Below, one piece after another: positions 19,385 through 27,651 of a stretch of DNA of 64,000 nt. The translations under genes were made by a program, and so were the position numbers. The notes beneath the pieces were generated by a model. It ran no database searches and was not told the origin of the DNA. It saw only the letters and a program-made list of their open reading frames with translations. The DNA comes from Priestia aryabhattai (GTDB taxonomy: Bacteria > Bacillota > Bacilli > Bacillales > Bacillaceae_H). Numbering within the stretch: the first letter of the stretch is position 1; every line of letters starts with the position of its first letter. The stretch is taken from NCBI RefSeq assembly GCF_023715685.1, contig NZ_JAMBOQ010000008.1, positions 1 to 64,000 of the forward strand, in the 5' to 3' direction.

Positions 19385-19413
19385 TTGAATTTTCGTGTGT
19401 AAAATTTTATAAT
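19385..19413 (+). promoter_or_regulatory. sigma-A promoter of hmoB
   Basis: TTGAAT (19385-19390), 17 bp, TATAAT (19408-19413), 62 bp upstream of the hmoB start. Confidence 0.7.
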
Positions 19414-19422
19414 TTTAGTATG

Positions 19423-19450
19423 ATTTACAATTGTAAATTGTATGCAATTT
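19423..19450. promoter_or_regulatory. overlapping palindromes downstream of the hmoB promoter
   Basis: A perfect 16-bp palindrome ATTTACAATTGTAAAT (19423-19438) overlaps a second one, AAATTG-TATG-CAATTT (19435-19450). Together they cover about +3 to +30 of the predicted transcript, a classic repressor position. The family of the repressor is not evident; a Fur/PerR-like or MarR-like protein is possible. Confidence 0.55.
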
Positions 19451-19474
19451 CCAATTAGAAAGGAAGTATAATCC

Positions 19475-19981
19475 ATGAAGATCTTTATTACTTACGGAAC
19501 AGGCCCTTATCTTCAGAAGTTGATCGACGAACATCCAAGCGAACGTTTATTACTGCTTCACAAAGATGACGATCAATTTGCACTAGTTCACGAAACAGAT
19601 GGAGATACAATTTTTAAAGAAGGACATGCTTATGAAGTATTAGATGCTTCTGGAGATCTTGCAGATAGCGGATTTGCTGTACTAAATAATATTTCAGTTA
19701 CAGATGAAGGTCGCCCTTTGTTTGAACAGCGATTTAGCCAACGAGCTCGTTTAATCGAAAGTGAACCGGGCTTCTCAGCTATTCGTGTGCTTCGTCCACT
19801 GCAAAATGACACATACATTATCTTTACAGGGTGGAAAGATGAAAGTTCATTTAGCGATTGGCAGTCTTCAAAAGCCTATAATGAAGCACATAAAAAACGC
19901 GGTACGTCAGAAGGCGTGGATCAGCAGCCATCGATTTTCTCTCGCCCTTCTTATGTGACCTCATACCACGTAGTTAAATAA
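19475..19981 (+). CDS. hmoB: heme-degrading monooxygenase HmoB
   Basis: 168 aa with a C-terminal antibiotic-biosynthesis-monooxygenase (ABM) ferredoxin-like domain (FAVLNNISVTDEGRPLFEQRF...GFSAIRVLRPLQNDTYIIFTGWKDESSFSDWQSS). Length and location upstream of pbpF match B. subtilis HmoB (YhgC), which degrades heme and releases iron. AGAAAGGAAG lies 9-10 nt before the ATG. It is transcribed divergently from pbpF and the heme-synthesis operon. Confidence 0.88.
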   Translation: MKIFITYGTGPYLQKLIDEHPSERLLLLHKDDDQFALVHETDGDTIFKEGHAYEVLDASGDLADSGFAVLNNISVTDEGRPLFEQRFSQRARLIESEPGFSAIRVLRPLQNDTYIIFTGWKDESSFSDWQSSKAYNEAHKKRGTSEGVDQQPSIFSRPSYVTSYHVVK

Positions 19982-20064
19982 GCAAACATCCTCCTAGTAA
20001 GCGAGTATCACAATAGGCACAAACGTCATATTGTATACCACATCACCTATTGGGAGGAATTTTT

Positions 20065-21453
20065 ATGGGCATAGAGCTTGGAGCTCTTCATTGGATGTAT
20101 GTCCTTTTTATCGCCTTAATTATCGGCTTTATGATTATGCGGCGAGATACGAGTATTCTTTGTATACTCGGGATTTTTTTACTTTCCTTAACAGCCACCT
20201 CTTCGTTAAGCCACTCCGTCAGCGCTGTTTTTTCCAGCTTCATTTATGCCATTACAGAACTGCTTCCTACCATTTTAATTATTTCAATCATTGTATCCAT
20301 GAGTAAAGTCTTAATGGCTACAGGAATAAATGAATCGATGATTTCACCTTTTGCTCGCCTCATTAAAACACCTGCTCTTGCCTATTGGGTTATCGGATTA
20401 GTTATGATGACCATCTCCTATTTTTTCTGGCCTTCTCCAGCTGTTGCTTTACTTGGAGCCGTGCTTTTACCAGTTGCCATCCGCGTAGGGCTTCCAGCTA
20501 TAGGCGTAGCTGTAGCGATGAATTTATTCGGCCACGGCGTTGCGCTTTCAGGAGACTTTGTTATTCAAGCTGCCCCTAAACTAACGGCTGACGCAGCAGG
20601 ACTTCCAGTTCACGAGGTTGTTCAAGCAAGTGTCCCTCTTGTCATTGTGATGGGAGTTGTTACAACGCTCTCTGCTTTTTACTTTCTAAAACAAGATATG
20701 AAGCACAATAAAATTCAGGCTCAACCGACAATTTTAACGAGCAGCTCTTCTGTCCAATCCACACCCCTTTCTTCTTCTATACGCCGTGCTTTAGCCATTG
20801 CGGTTCCACTTTTCTTTGCTATAGACGTATGGGCAATGTTCGTCCTTCATTTACAGGGAGGAGATGCGACTGCTCTCGTTGGAGGTACAGCTCTGTTTAT
20901 TTTAGTGGTGGTTTCGCTTATTGCTCACAAAGGAAAAGGTCTCGAACAAACGACTTCCTACTTGATTGAAGGCTTACAGTTTGGTTTCAAAGTATTCGGA
21001 CCCGTTATTCCGATTGCAGCTTTTTTCTATTTAGGAGATGTTGGATTCACAACAATCATTGGTGACTTTCTTCCAAAAGGATCACATGGACTTGTAAATG
21101 ACCTAGGCGTTGCGCTTGCTTCAACTGTGCCGTTAACCGCACAAGTCGCTACTGTAACTATAACTGCGCTAGGAGCTATTACTGGATTAGATGGTTCAGG
21201 CTTTTCAGGCATTTCACTTGTAGGCTCTGTCTCTCATTTATTTGCATCTGCTTTAGGATCGGGCGCTGCCACGCTAACTGCTTTAGGGCAAATTGCTGCG
21301 ATTTGGGTTGGGGGAGGCACCTTGATTCCGTGGGCGTTGATTCCAGCTGCTGCGATTTGCGGAGTCAGTCCGTTTGAACTCGCCAGACGCAATTTAAAAC
21401 CTGTAGCGATTGGATTAGTCGTTACAACGATTGTCGCGATGTTCCTAGTTTAA
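20065..21453 (+). CDS. yhfA: multi-pass transporter YhfA
   Basis: About 462 aa with around 11-12 hydrophobic helices from end to end (for example WMYVLFIALIIGFMIM and LPTILIISIIVSMSKV), an integral membrane protein of the ion-transporter/GntP-like superfamily. GGGAGG lies 8 nt before ATG 20065; the frame also opens at a TTG at 20050 that overlaps the ribosome binding site and is rejected. Its place between hmoB and yhaA matches B. subtilis yhfA. Substrate unknown; probably an organic anion. Confidence 0.82.
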   Translation: MGIELGALHWMYVLFIALIIGFMIMRRDTSILCILGIFLLSLTATSSLSHSVSAVFSSFIYAITELLPTILIISIIVSMSKVLMATGINESMISPFARLIKTPALAYWVIGLVMMTISYFFWPSPAVALLGAVLLPVAIRVGLPAIGVAVAMNLFGHGVALSGDFVIQAAPKLTADAAGLPVHEVVQASVPLVIVMGVVTTLSAFYFLKQDMKHNKIQAQPTILTSSSSVQSTPLSSSIRRALAIAVPLFFAIDVWAMFVLHLQGGDATALVGGTALFILVVVSLIAHKGKGLEQTTSYLIEGLQFGFKVFGPVIPIAAFFYLGDVGFTTIIGDFLPKGSHGLVNDLGVALASTVPLTAQVATVTITALGAITGLDGSGFSGISLVGSVSHLFASALGSGAATLTALGQIAAIWVGGGTLIPWALIPAAAICGVSPFELARRNLKPVAIGLVVTTIVAMFLV

Positions 21454-21488
21454 ACAAAAGCCCCCTTCTTTTTATGAAGGGGGGCCAT
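21454..21488. terminator. hairpin between convergent yhfA and PAP2 gene
   Basis: GCCCCCTTC, loop TTTTTAT, GAAGGGGGGC. A TTTTG tract on the leftward strand suggests it mainly ends the PAP2 transcript; it may also stop yhfA. Confidence 0.75.
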
Positions 21489-21501
21489 ATGTATATATTT
21501 T

Positions 21502-22167
21502 TTACATACCTTTTGGAAACTCTTTTTCTGCTGAAGGCTTTACATACGCATAAACAAGTGTGTAGAAGAAAATGCCTACAATAAGCCACATAAGTCCTAA
21601 GCTGTAGCCAGCTAAAACATCTGTTAAAAAATGTTCTCTTAATAGAATACGGCTCATCCCGATTAATAAAATGATTAAAGTAATTGCACGCTGATACCAC
21701 TTGGCTAACTTTTGATTGTTCATATGCTTGGTCAGAAAAAAGATAATCAGACCGTAGAGAAGAATTCCCATCATCGCATGACTGCTTGGAAAACTGTCGC
21801 CTTCGATGCCTTCAAGAGGACGTCCTCGTTCTACCGCATCTTTAACTGCTTTATTAATAATATCACCGCTTAAAATAAGTAAAAATGCCGATATCATGCC
21901 GATATAGTCCTTTTTGAAAAATAAAAAAACGATAAGTACAGCTAAAAGAACAATAATCATCACCTTTGAAGCTAAAAAAGACAGGCCGTGAAAAACAGAT
22001 GACGTTGACTGAAGAATGATGCTACTCTCTATAGCTGACACAAGCCAATAATCTCCTTGAAAAGAATCTGTCGAGACAGCAAACAACACTCCTAAAAAAA
22101 CGAGACCCGCAATCCCAAACATCCATACCATTTTTTTGTACAGGGATACAGTTTGTGAATCTACCAT
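21502..22167 (-). CDS. PAP2-family membrane phosphatase
   Basis: 221 aa with about six TM helices. The three phosphatase motifs are present in order: KDAVERGRP (KX6RP), FPSSHAM (PSGH-like) and SRILLREHFLTD (SRX5HX3D). Such enzymes dephosphorylate undecaprenyl pyrophosphate or phosphatidate-type lipids on the outer face of the membrane. AGGAGG lies 7 nt before the ATG. Single gene convergent with yhfA. Exact substrate not readable. Confidence 0.88.
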   Translation of the reverse strand: MVDSQTVSLYKKMVWMFGIAGLVFLGVLFAVSTDSFQGDYWLVSAIESSIILQSTSSVFHGLSFLASKVMIIVLLAVLIVFLFFKKDYIGMISAFLLILSGDIINKAVKDAVERGRPLEGIEGDSFPSSHAMMGILLYGLIIFFLTKHMNNQKLAKWYQRAITLIILLIGMSRILLREHFLTDVLAGYSLGLMWLIVGIFFYTLVYAYVKPSAEKEFPKGM

Positions 22168-22391
22168 ATGGTTACCTCCTATTATCTCATGAGAAAATTG
22201 GTAAAAAACTCATTCTTTATCCCTATTTCTCACCTTATGTATCTATTATGTATATAAAATATTTCATGATTCAATTACTTTTTTCAATAACAACGCTTAC
22301 ATTCTTTTCTTTTTTATAGATAATGATATAATGATTAAAATGTCAAAAAATTCAAAACTTTATTCAACTTATACAGAAAGGATATGGTTAT

Positions 22392-23609
22392 GTGAATTCC
22401 AAGCTACATACTTTACTTGAAGAAAAATTTGATGAAATGGTTCAAATTCGCCGATATCTGCATCAGTATCCAGAACCGTCTTTTAAAGAATTTCAAACCG
22501 CTGCCTACATTCGGTCTTTTTATGACAAAATCGGTATTTCTTACCAAGCCAGTGTCGGAGGAAACGGTATTGTAGCAAACATTCAAGGAGGAAACCCTGG
22601 TCCTACTGTAGCTTTGAGAGCCGACTTTGATGCCCTTCCTATTCAAGATGAAAAAGATGTACCATATCAATCCACTGTTCCGGGTGTGATGCATGCATGT
22701 GGTCACGATGGTCATACGGCTACTCTTTTAGTCCTTGCTAAAGCTCTTTTTGAAATAAGAGATTCTCTTTGTGGTAAAATCGTCTTCATTCATCAGCATG
22801 CCGAAGAATACGCTCCTGGAGGAGCCAAGTCCATGATTGAGGACGGATGCTTAGACGGTGTGGACGCGATATTCGGAACGCATTTATGGTCATTAACTCC
22901 GACTGGTGTTGTTCAATATCGAACGGGCCCTATTATGGCTGCTGCTGATCGCTTTGAAATTACGATTAAAGGAGCAGGCGGACACGGTGCACAGCCCCAC
23001 AAAACAAAAGATTCAATCGTCATCGCCTCTCAGCTTGTTGTTAATTTACAGCAAATTGTGAGCAGACGTGTAAATCCAATTGATTCAGCGGTTGTGAGCA
23101 TAGGTTCTTTTGTAGCGGAAAATGCATTTAATATTATTGCCGATTCTGCTCGACTAATTGGAACGGTAAGAACATTTAACGAAGATGTACGAAATGATGT
23201 CGAAAAAGAAATCGAACGAATTGTCAAAGGTACATGCTTAACAGCGGATGCTTCTTATGAACTGAATTATACGCGCGGCTATCCTTCCGTCGTAAACCAC
23301 CCGGAAGAAACGGCCTTTCTTGCTTCTGTTGCTTCTCAAACCGATGAGGTTCATACAGTCGAAGAAACGGAGCCTCACATGACTGGGGAAGATTTCTCTT
23401 ATTATTTGCAGCATATTAAAGGGACGTTCTTTTTTACCGGGGCTCAGCCAGAAGGTGTAGATGCTCCTTATCCTCATCATCACCCTAAGTTTGATTTTAA
23501 CGAAAAAGCAATGCTTATCGCAGCTAAAACGCTTGGTACGGCTGCTGTTGAGTATTTAAGAGAACATGCTCCTTCTAAAAATTCTAAAAACGTCATAAAA
23601 GCTAATTAA
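22392..23609 (+). CDS. yhaA: M20-family amidohydrolase YhaA
   Basis: 405-aa zinc amidohydrolase of the hippurate/N-acyl-amino-acid hydrolase group. Metal ligands are visible in MHACGHDGHTAT and HQHAEEYAPGG, with a dimerisation domain in the middle (FEITIKGAGGHGAQPHKTKD) and PHMTGEDFSYYL near the end. It begins at a GTG (22392), 9 nt after AAAGGA. Orthologue and neighbour of ecs genes as in B. subtilis. Likely deacylates N-acyl amino acids. Confidence 0.88.
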   Translation: MNSKLHTLLEEKFDEMVQIRRYLHQYPEPSFKEFQTAAYIRSFYDKIGISYQASVGGNGIVANIQGGNPGPTVALRADFDALPIQDEKDVPYQSTVPGVMHACGHDGHTATLLVLAKALFEIRDSLCGKIVFIHQHAEEYAPGGAKSMIEDGCLDGVDAIFGTHLWSLTPTGVVQYRTGPIMAAADRFEITIKGAGGHGAQPHKTKDSIVIASQLVVNLQQIVSRRVNPIDSAVVSIGSFVAENAFNIIADSARLIGTVRTFNEDVRNDVEKEIERIVKGTCLTADASYELNYTRGYPSVVNHPEETAFLASVASQTDEVHTVEETEPHMTGEDFSYYLQHIKGTFFFTGAQPEGVDAPYPHHHPKFDFNEKAMLIAAKTLGTAAVEYLREHAPSKNSKNVIKAN

Positions 23610-23722
23610 TCATTCAGCAAGCATTTGTCCAGATAAGCAGACGAGTGCTTGTTGTTTTATTTTAGGAAACTTTTTCTCACTTAAAACGTAGTATTTATAT
23701 CGAATGAAATGAGGTGACTTTT

Positions 23723-24442
23723 GTGAATACGTATGAAGAAAAAGTGTTACAAGAAGCTGAACACTGGAAATTTAGCATGTTGAAGCGACCTTCTAAATTT
23801 CAACGTACCGCAAAATCTTTACAATTTAAAATAAATGAAAAAATTCCTGTTAAAGTCCATATGATTATGACTGAAAGCATAAAAAAAATGGTTGAAACCA
23901 CGCTTGTTGGATCCGATTTCACCACTAAAAAAAGAGATGTTAGCGGTCTTTCGTTTGAAGAAAAAGAGAAAAAGATTTTGGAGCTCATACCTAAATACAA
24001 AAAAACTGCTGCTGTAGAAGGAGCTGGTACTGGTGCAGGCGGCCTCCTTTTAGGTGCAGCAGATTTCCCGCTTCTTCTTTCCATTAAAATGAAGTGCTTA
24101 TTTGACATTGCTGCTACGTATGGTTTTGACGTAAAAGAAAAAGAAGAGCGAATTTATATGCTGTATATTTTTCATCTTGCCTTTTGCAGCGAAGACCATA
24201 GAACTAAGCTCCTCGAAGTAGTAGAAAACTGGGAGAAAAAGAAAGAGGAACTTCTTGAGCTTGATTGGAAAGCTTTTCAACAAGAATACCGCGATTACAT
24301 TGATGTTGTGAAAATGTTTCAGCTGATGCCGGGAATTGGAGCTTTCGTAGGTGCGTATGCCAATTATCAGCTTCTTGATCATCTCACAAAAGTAGCGATG
24401 AACGTCTATCGCTTTCGGATATTATCTTCGTCTCAAAAGTAG
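23723..24442 (+). CDS. ecsC: EcsC family protein
   Basis: About 239 aa. The glycine-rich stretch EGAGTGAGGLLLGAADFPLLLSIKMKCLFDIAATYGFD is the EcsC family hallmark. The GTG at 23723 follows GAGGTG by 6 nt; an upstream GTG at 23714 lies inside that site. In B. subtilis ecsC is the third gene of the ecsABC operon. Here it sits at the same place but on the opposite strand, converging with ecsB and sharing a terminator with it. Function unknown. Confidence 0.85.
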   Translation: MNTYEEKVLQEAEHWKFSMLKRPSKFQRTAKSLQFKINEKIPVKVHMIMTESIKKMVETTLVGSDFTTKKRDVSGLSFEEKEKKILELIPKYKKTAAVEGAGTGAGGLLLGAADFPLLLSIKMKCLFDIAATYGFDVKEKEERIYMLYIFHLAFCSEDHRTKLLEVVENWEKKKEELLELDWKAFQQEYRDYIDVVKMFQLMPGIGAFVGAYANYQLLDHLTKVAMNVYRFRILSSSQK

Positions 24443-24450
24443 TCTAAAAA

Positions 24451-24485
24451 CGTAAAAAAAGCTCCAAATGGAGCTTTTTTTTTAC
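24451..24485. terminator. bidirectional terminator, ecsC / ecsB
   Basis: AAAAAAAGCTCC, loop AAAT, GGAGCTTTTTTTT. Works in both directions for the convergent genes. Confidence 0.9.
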
Positions 24486-25687
24486 GTTAATTTTTTATTT
24501 ACATATGCCTTTACAAATAATTGAATAAATATAGCACCTGCTGCCGTGGAAAGCAGTGCGGCAACTATATTAGAAAAAGCCACCACTATGGCGAGCACAA
24601 AAATTTGTACATACAGCGCTTTTTTCCATACGTCCAAAAATGCACTTTTTCGCTCTTTAGCTTCAACCGGATAAAGAGAAAGCCATAAAATCTGCTTGTG
24701 CTGTTTCCAAAGCGGGAGTAATTGAAAACCCGTCATGTATACGACAAATAAAACAACCACTATATTGCCGTATTGAAACGGCGCAGCTACAATTAAAAAT
24801 CCGCCAATGACAGTTAAGCGAACGAGCAGACTTAAATAATCTCCTGATCGCAAAAATGTTCTGGTGTACAAGTAATGGTAAGTGGCACTTTGACGAAATC
24901 GAATACGTGTTAATAGCCAATCTAAATATCTACGGCGTTTGATTCGCTCTTTTACCTGAGGGACGTCTGTAAATAAATTAGCTAATCGATAAAAATAGCC
25001 CATGCGCTTTTCTTCTAAGTCAATTAGCTTTTCCCATTTAATCGGCTTTCTTTTTGTAAGGGAGCGATAATAAATGGCTAGAGCAATTATAATCACCGCT
25101 ACAATTCCTGTAAAGAATACGTATGCATGCGAAAATAAGAAATACGTAAAAACCGCGTTCAAGAAAAACCTGACGATATAATCTGTCCACTTCGCCCACT
25201 TTTCTTCAAACCATACGGCCCACCAAGACATGCCTAAGTTTACAACTTTCAGGATGAGTAATAGCAGAAAAAACACAAAAACGTTTGAGTAAGAATCATG
25301 CATTACTTTTACATGAAGAGGCGCTGCTGCACCCGTTGCAAATAATAAAATATAAAGCTGAATCGTAAAGGTAAACCAAAAAGATTTTTTAAAATAAGGC
25401 TGCAGCTTCGTCTCCAAAGGAAGTAAAAAGACTAAATCAGGTCGTTTTAAAAACGTTTGAATTTGACCCATTGTTAAAATCAATCCCATTAGGATTGCAA
25501 TCACTACAGCCGAAGGAAACGCAGGTGTTAGTGTACTCAACCACTGTTGATAATAGTAGGCCAAACCGCCAATCGCAAAAATTAACACTAATTTAATGTG
25601 GTCATTTAAGATATATTTTGTATATCTTCTTACATCCACTAAATACTGCTGAAATCGTTGCTTCCATAATGCATCAATCTTACTCAT
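24482..25687 (-). CDS. ecsB: ABC transporter membrane subunit EcsB
   Basis: 401 aa with about 8-10 TM segments, EcsB family; pairs with EcsA to form an ABC transporter needed in B. subtilis for normal exoprotein secretion, competence and sporulation (RasP/sigma-W-linked). It overlaps the end of ecsA by 8 nt, so translation is coupled. No catalytic motif is expected. Length is close to B. subtilis EcsB (about 408). Confidence 0.92.
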   Translation of the reverse strand: MSKIDALWKQRFQQYLVDVRRYTKYILNDHIKLVLIFAIGGLAYYYQQWLSTLTPAFPSAVVIAILMGLILTMGQIQTFLKRPDLVFLLPLETKLQPYFKKSFWFTFTIQLYILLFATGAAAPLHVKVMHDSYSNVFVFFLLLLILKVVNLGMSWWAVWFEEKWAKWTDYIVRFFLNAVFTYFLFSHAYVFFTGIVAVIIIALAIYYRSLTKRKPIKWEKLIDLEEKRMGYFYRLANLFTDVPQVKERIKRRRYLDWLLTRIRFRQSATYHYLYTRTFLRSGDYLSLLVRLTVIGGFLIVAAPFQYGNIVVVLFVVYMTGFQLLPLWKQHKQILWLSLYPVEAKERKSAFLDVWKKALYVQIFVLAIVVAFSNIVAALLSTAAGAIFIQLFVKAYVNKKLT

Positions 25688-26423
25688 AGCCTTCTTCCTT
25701 TGTTAATTCAATATAAATTTCATCAAGAGTAGCATTGCGCATCTGAAATTCTTCTTGAAGATCCTTAAGTGTTCCTTGCGCTCTTACTTCTCCGTTATGT
25801 AAAATAACAAATTTATCGCAGTAGCGTTCCGCGGTCGCCAAAATGTGTGTGGACATTAAAATACCTGCACCTTGCTTTTTCATATCCGTCATCAAATCAA
25901 GTAAAGATTGAATACCAAGCGGGTCCAAACCTAAAAAAGGTTCATCAATAATATAAAGAGACGGCTGAACCAAAAAGGCGCACATAATCATAACCTTCTG
26001 CTTCATTCCTTTTGAAAAATGCGCAGGGAACCATTTTAACTTCCGGTCTAAACGAAATTCTTTTAAAAGCGGCTGCAGACGGGCTTCATATGTTTGAGGC
26101 TCAAGTCCATAAGCCATAGCTGTCATATCTAAATGTTCTTTTAATGTTAATTCATCGTATAGCACAGGAGTTTCTGGAATAAAAGTAAACTGACTTCGAT
26201 AACCTGTTGGGTCTTGTTGAAAGGTTTTATTATTAATGGATACACTTCCTTTTTTTGCTTCCATTAATCCAATAATATGTTTAATCGTTGTACTTTTGCC
26301 GGCTCCGTTTAAGCCGATTAACCCAACTAATTCACCTGCATTTACATCAAACGATACATCTTTTAAGACGGGAGTTTTTGTATATCCCCCTGTAATATTG
26401 TTAATTTGCAATAAAGAACCCAT
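25680..26423 (-). CDS. ecsA: ABC transporter ATP-binding protein EcsA
   Basis: About 247 aa. Walker A GLNGAGKST, ABC signature FSKGMKQKV (variant of LSGGQ), Walker B LYIIDEPFLGLD and the switch His in STHIL are in order. The frame opens at a GTG (26426), but AAAGGAG spacing favours the ATG at 26423. Partner of EcsB. An extended -10 (TGGTACAAT, reverse strand near 26488-26480) may be its promoter. Confidence 0.93.
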   Translation of the reverse strand: MGSLLQINNITGGYTKTPVLKDVSFDVNAGELVGLIGLNGAGKSTTIKHIIGLMEAKKGSVSINNKTFQQDPTGYRSQFTFIPETPVLYDELTLKEHLDMTAMAYGLEPQTYEARLQPLLKEFRLDRKLKWFPAHFSKGMKQKVMIMCAFLVQPSLYIIDEPFLGLDPLGIQSLLDLMTDMKKQGAGILMSTHILATAERYCDKFVILHNGEVRAQGTLKDLQEEFQMRNATLDEIYIELTKEEGYE

Positions 26424-26770
26424 CACTATCTCCTTTTATTTGTTCTTTTTTGTCTACAAGCGCAAGTGCTATTTGCTCTATTGTACCAAATCTTTTTCTT
26501 CCTCACATCGTTTTCAGTTCTTTTCGGTTAATTTTTCCAGAATATAAACGAAATATCGGGACATTCTATATAGGGAAGAAGGAAAACAAGTTATTGATTA
26601 CAACTAATCATTACAAAGCTTCTTACATTTGGGATGAGGTGTCTACAGCAGGCATATTTCAGAAAACCTTATTGTAAATCGATGTATGTTTGATTCATAA
26701 GGGGATGGTAGTCATGAACGTAGTAAGAATATATATAATGGGTAGACAATAATGTTCATTTATTACTGTG

Positions 26771-26928
26771 TAAATGAGGTGTTTGTCAAAGACCAAGAAC
26801 GATTTCGTTCACATTGTATATTTTTTTAGCTCAATGCTTAAATGAGGTGTTTGTTAAAGAGAATATACTTTTTCAAGTTACTGTTTCATTAGGCAATGGA
26901 ATTACGTAAATGAGGTGTTCCTTAAAGA
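26771..26928 (+). repeat. three 22-bp direct repeats with exact 68-bp period
   Basis: Copies start at 26771, 26839 and 26907, each TAAATGAGGTGTTxxTyAAAGA; copies 1 and 2 differ at one position, copy 3 at a few. The 46-bp spacers are unrelated to each other. A shorter match (ATGAGGTGT) occurs at 26634-26642. Only the 22-bp core is conserved, so this is not a simple tandem duplication. The unit lies between a -10-like box and a terminator on the same strand. Confidence 0.85.
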
Positions 26929-26968
26929 TCATATGCTGCATTAAAAGCTATTTTTTCCTTCTTCACAT

Positions 26969-27003
26969 GACGGGATGCATAATCGTTTGCATCCCGTTTT
27001 TGT
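26969..27003 (+). terminator. rightward terminator before hit
   Basis: ACGGGATGCA, loop TAATCGTT, TGCATCCCGTTTTTG: a 10-bp perfect stem and T run on the + strand only. No known gene precedes it on that strand, implying a short transcript from within the intergenic region. Confidence 0.85.
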
Positions 27004-27114
27004 GTATAAAATACGAATGGCTATTTCTTGCCTGCTGATTGCATTTCTACTTTGTGGTAAAATAAACGTACATGTATACCCATACATTTATATTGGTAAC
27101 GGAAGGTGAACATA

Positions 27115-27549
27115 ATGAGCACACATGATGAAAACTGTATTTTTTGCAAAATTATTCGCGGTGAAATTCCAGGTGCAAAAGTATTTGAAAATGAACATGT
27201 ATTAGCTTTTTTAGACATTAGTCAAGTAACAAAAGGTCATACGCTGGTGATTCCAAAAGTACATAAAAAAGACATTCACGAACTAACACCGGAAATTGCG
27301 CGCAATTTATTTGAAGTGGTTCCTCAAATCGCAAATGCAATTAAAGAAACATACAGCCCAATCGGCTTAAACATCTTAAATAATAACGGTGAAAAAGCTG
27401 GTCAATCGGTGTTTCATTATCATATGCACATTATTCCTCGCTACGGGGAAGGCGATGGCTTCGGTGCTGTATGGAAAGAACATACAAGCGAATACACGCC
27501 GGAAAAACTTCAGGAAATCTCTGGAAATATTTCTTCTCGCCTTTCTTGA
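27115..27549 (+). CDS. hit: HIT-family nucleotide hydrolase Hit
   Basis: About 144 aa. The histidine triad HYHMHIIPR is complete, and the zinc pair CIFCKI is at the N terminus as in HinT-type proteins. These cleave AMP-N or AMP-O linked substrates. GGAAGGTG lies 6 nt before the ATG at 27115; an in-frame GTG at 27106 overlaps it. Place beside ecsA (divergent) matches B. subtilis hit. Confidence 0.93.
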   Translation: MSTHDENCIFCKIIRGEIPGAKVFENEHVLAFLDISQVTKGHTLVIPKVHKKDIHELTPEIARNLFEVVPQIANAIKETYSPIGLNILNNNGEKAGQSVFHYHMHIIPRYGEGDGFGAVWKEHTSEYTPEKLQEISGNISSRLS

Positions 27550-27552
27550 AAC

Positions 27553-27586
27553 AAAAAAAGCTTACACCCGTAAGCTTTTTTTGTTT
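27553..27586. terminator. terminator of hit
   Basis: AAAAAAAGCTTAC, loop ACCC, GTAAGCTTTTTTT, right after the stop codon; symmetric enough to act both ways. Confidence 0.88.
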
Positions 27587-27651
27587 TATCTATTCATTTG
27601 ACACACGTTTAATCAGTTTATGATATAAAACATAATGCGGCCTCTCACTCA

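Larger units (their letters stand above)
26740..27003 (+). ncRNA. candidate short transcript carrying the three repeats
   Basis: Inferred from TATAAT at 26734-26739, the repeat block and a rho-independent terminator at 26969-27003, all on the + strand. The predicted RNA of about 260 nt ends about 110 nt before hit. A 25-codon reading frame (26752-26829) spans repeat 1, but no convincing ribosome binding site precedes it. Whether it is transcribed is unknown. Confidence 0.35.
26427..27114. other. long intergenic region, ecsA / hit
   Basis: This 690-bp gap carries the ecsA promoter region at its left end. In the middle lie three direct repeats with 68-bp spacing, then a strong rightward terminator, then the hit promoter region. 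No conventional gene is evident. A -10-like TATAAT at 26734-26739 lies just before the first repeat, but its -35 is weak. Confidence 0.7.

Noticed and set aside
20031..20306. Second frame overlapping the start of yhfA
   Set aside because: No ribosome binding site and no recognisable composition; yhfA explains the region.
26771..26928. CRISPR array
   Set aside because: Only three repeats of 22 bp with 46-bp spacers and no cas genes nearby; repeat and spacer lengths do not fit.
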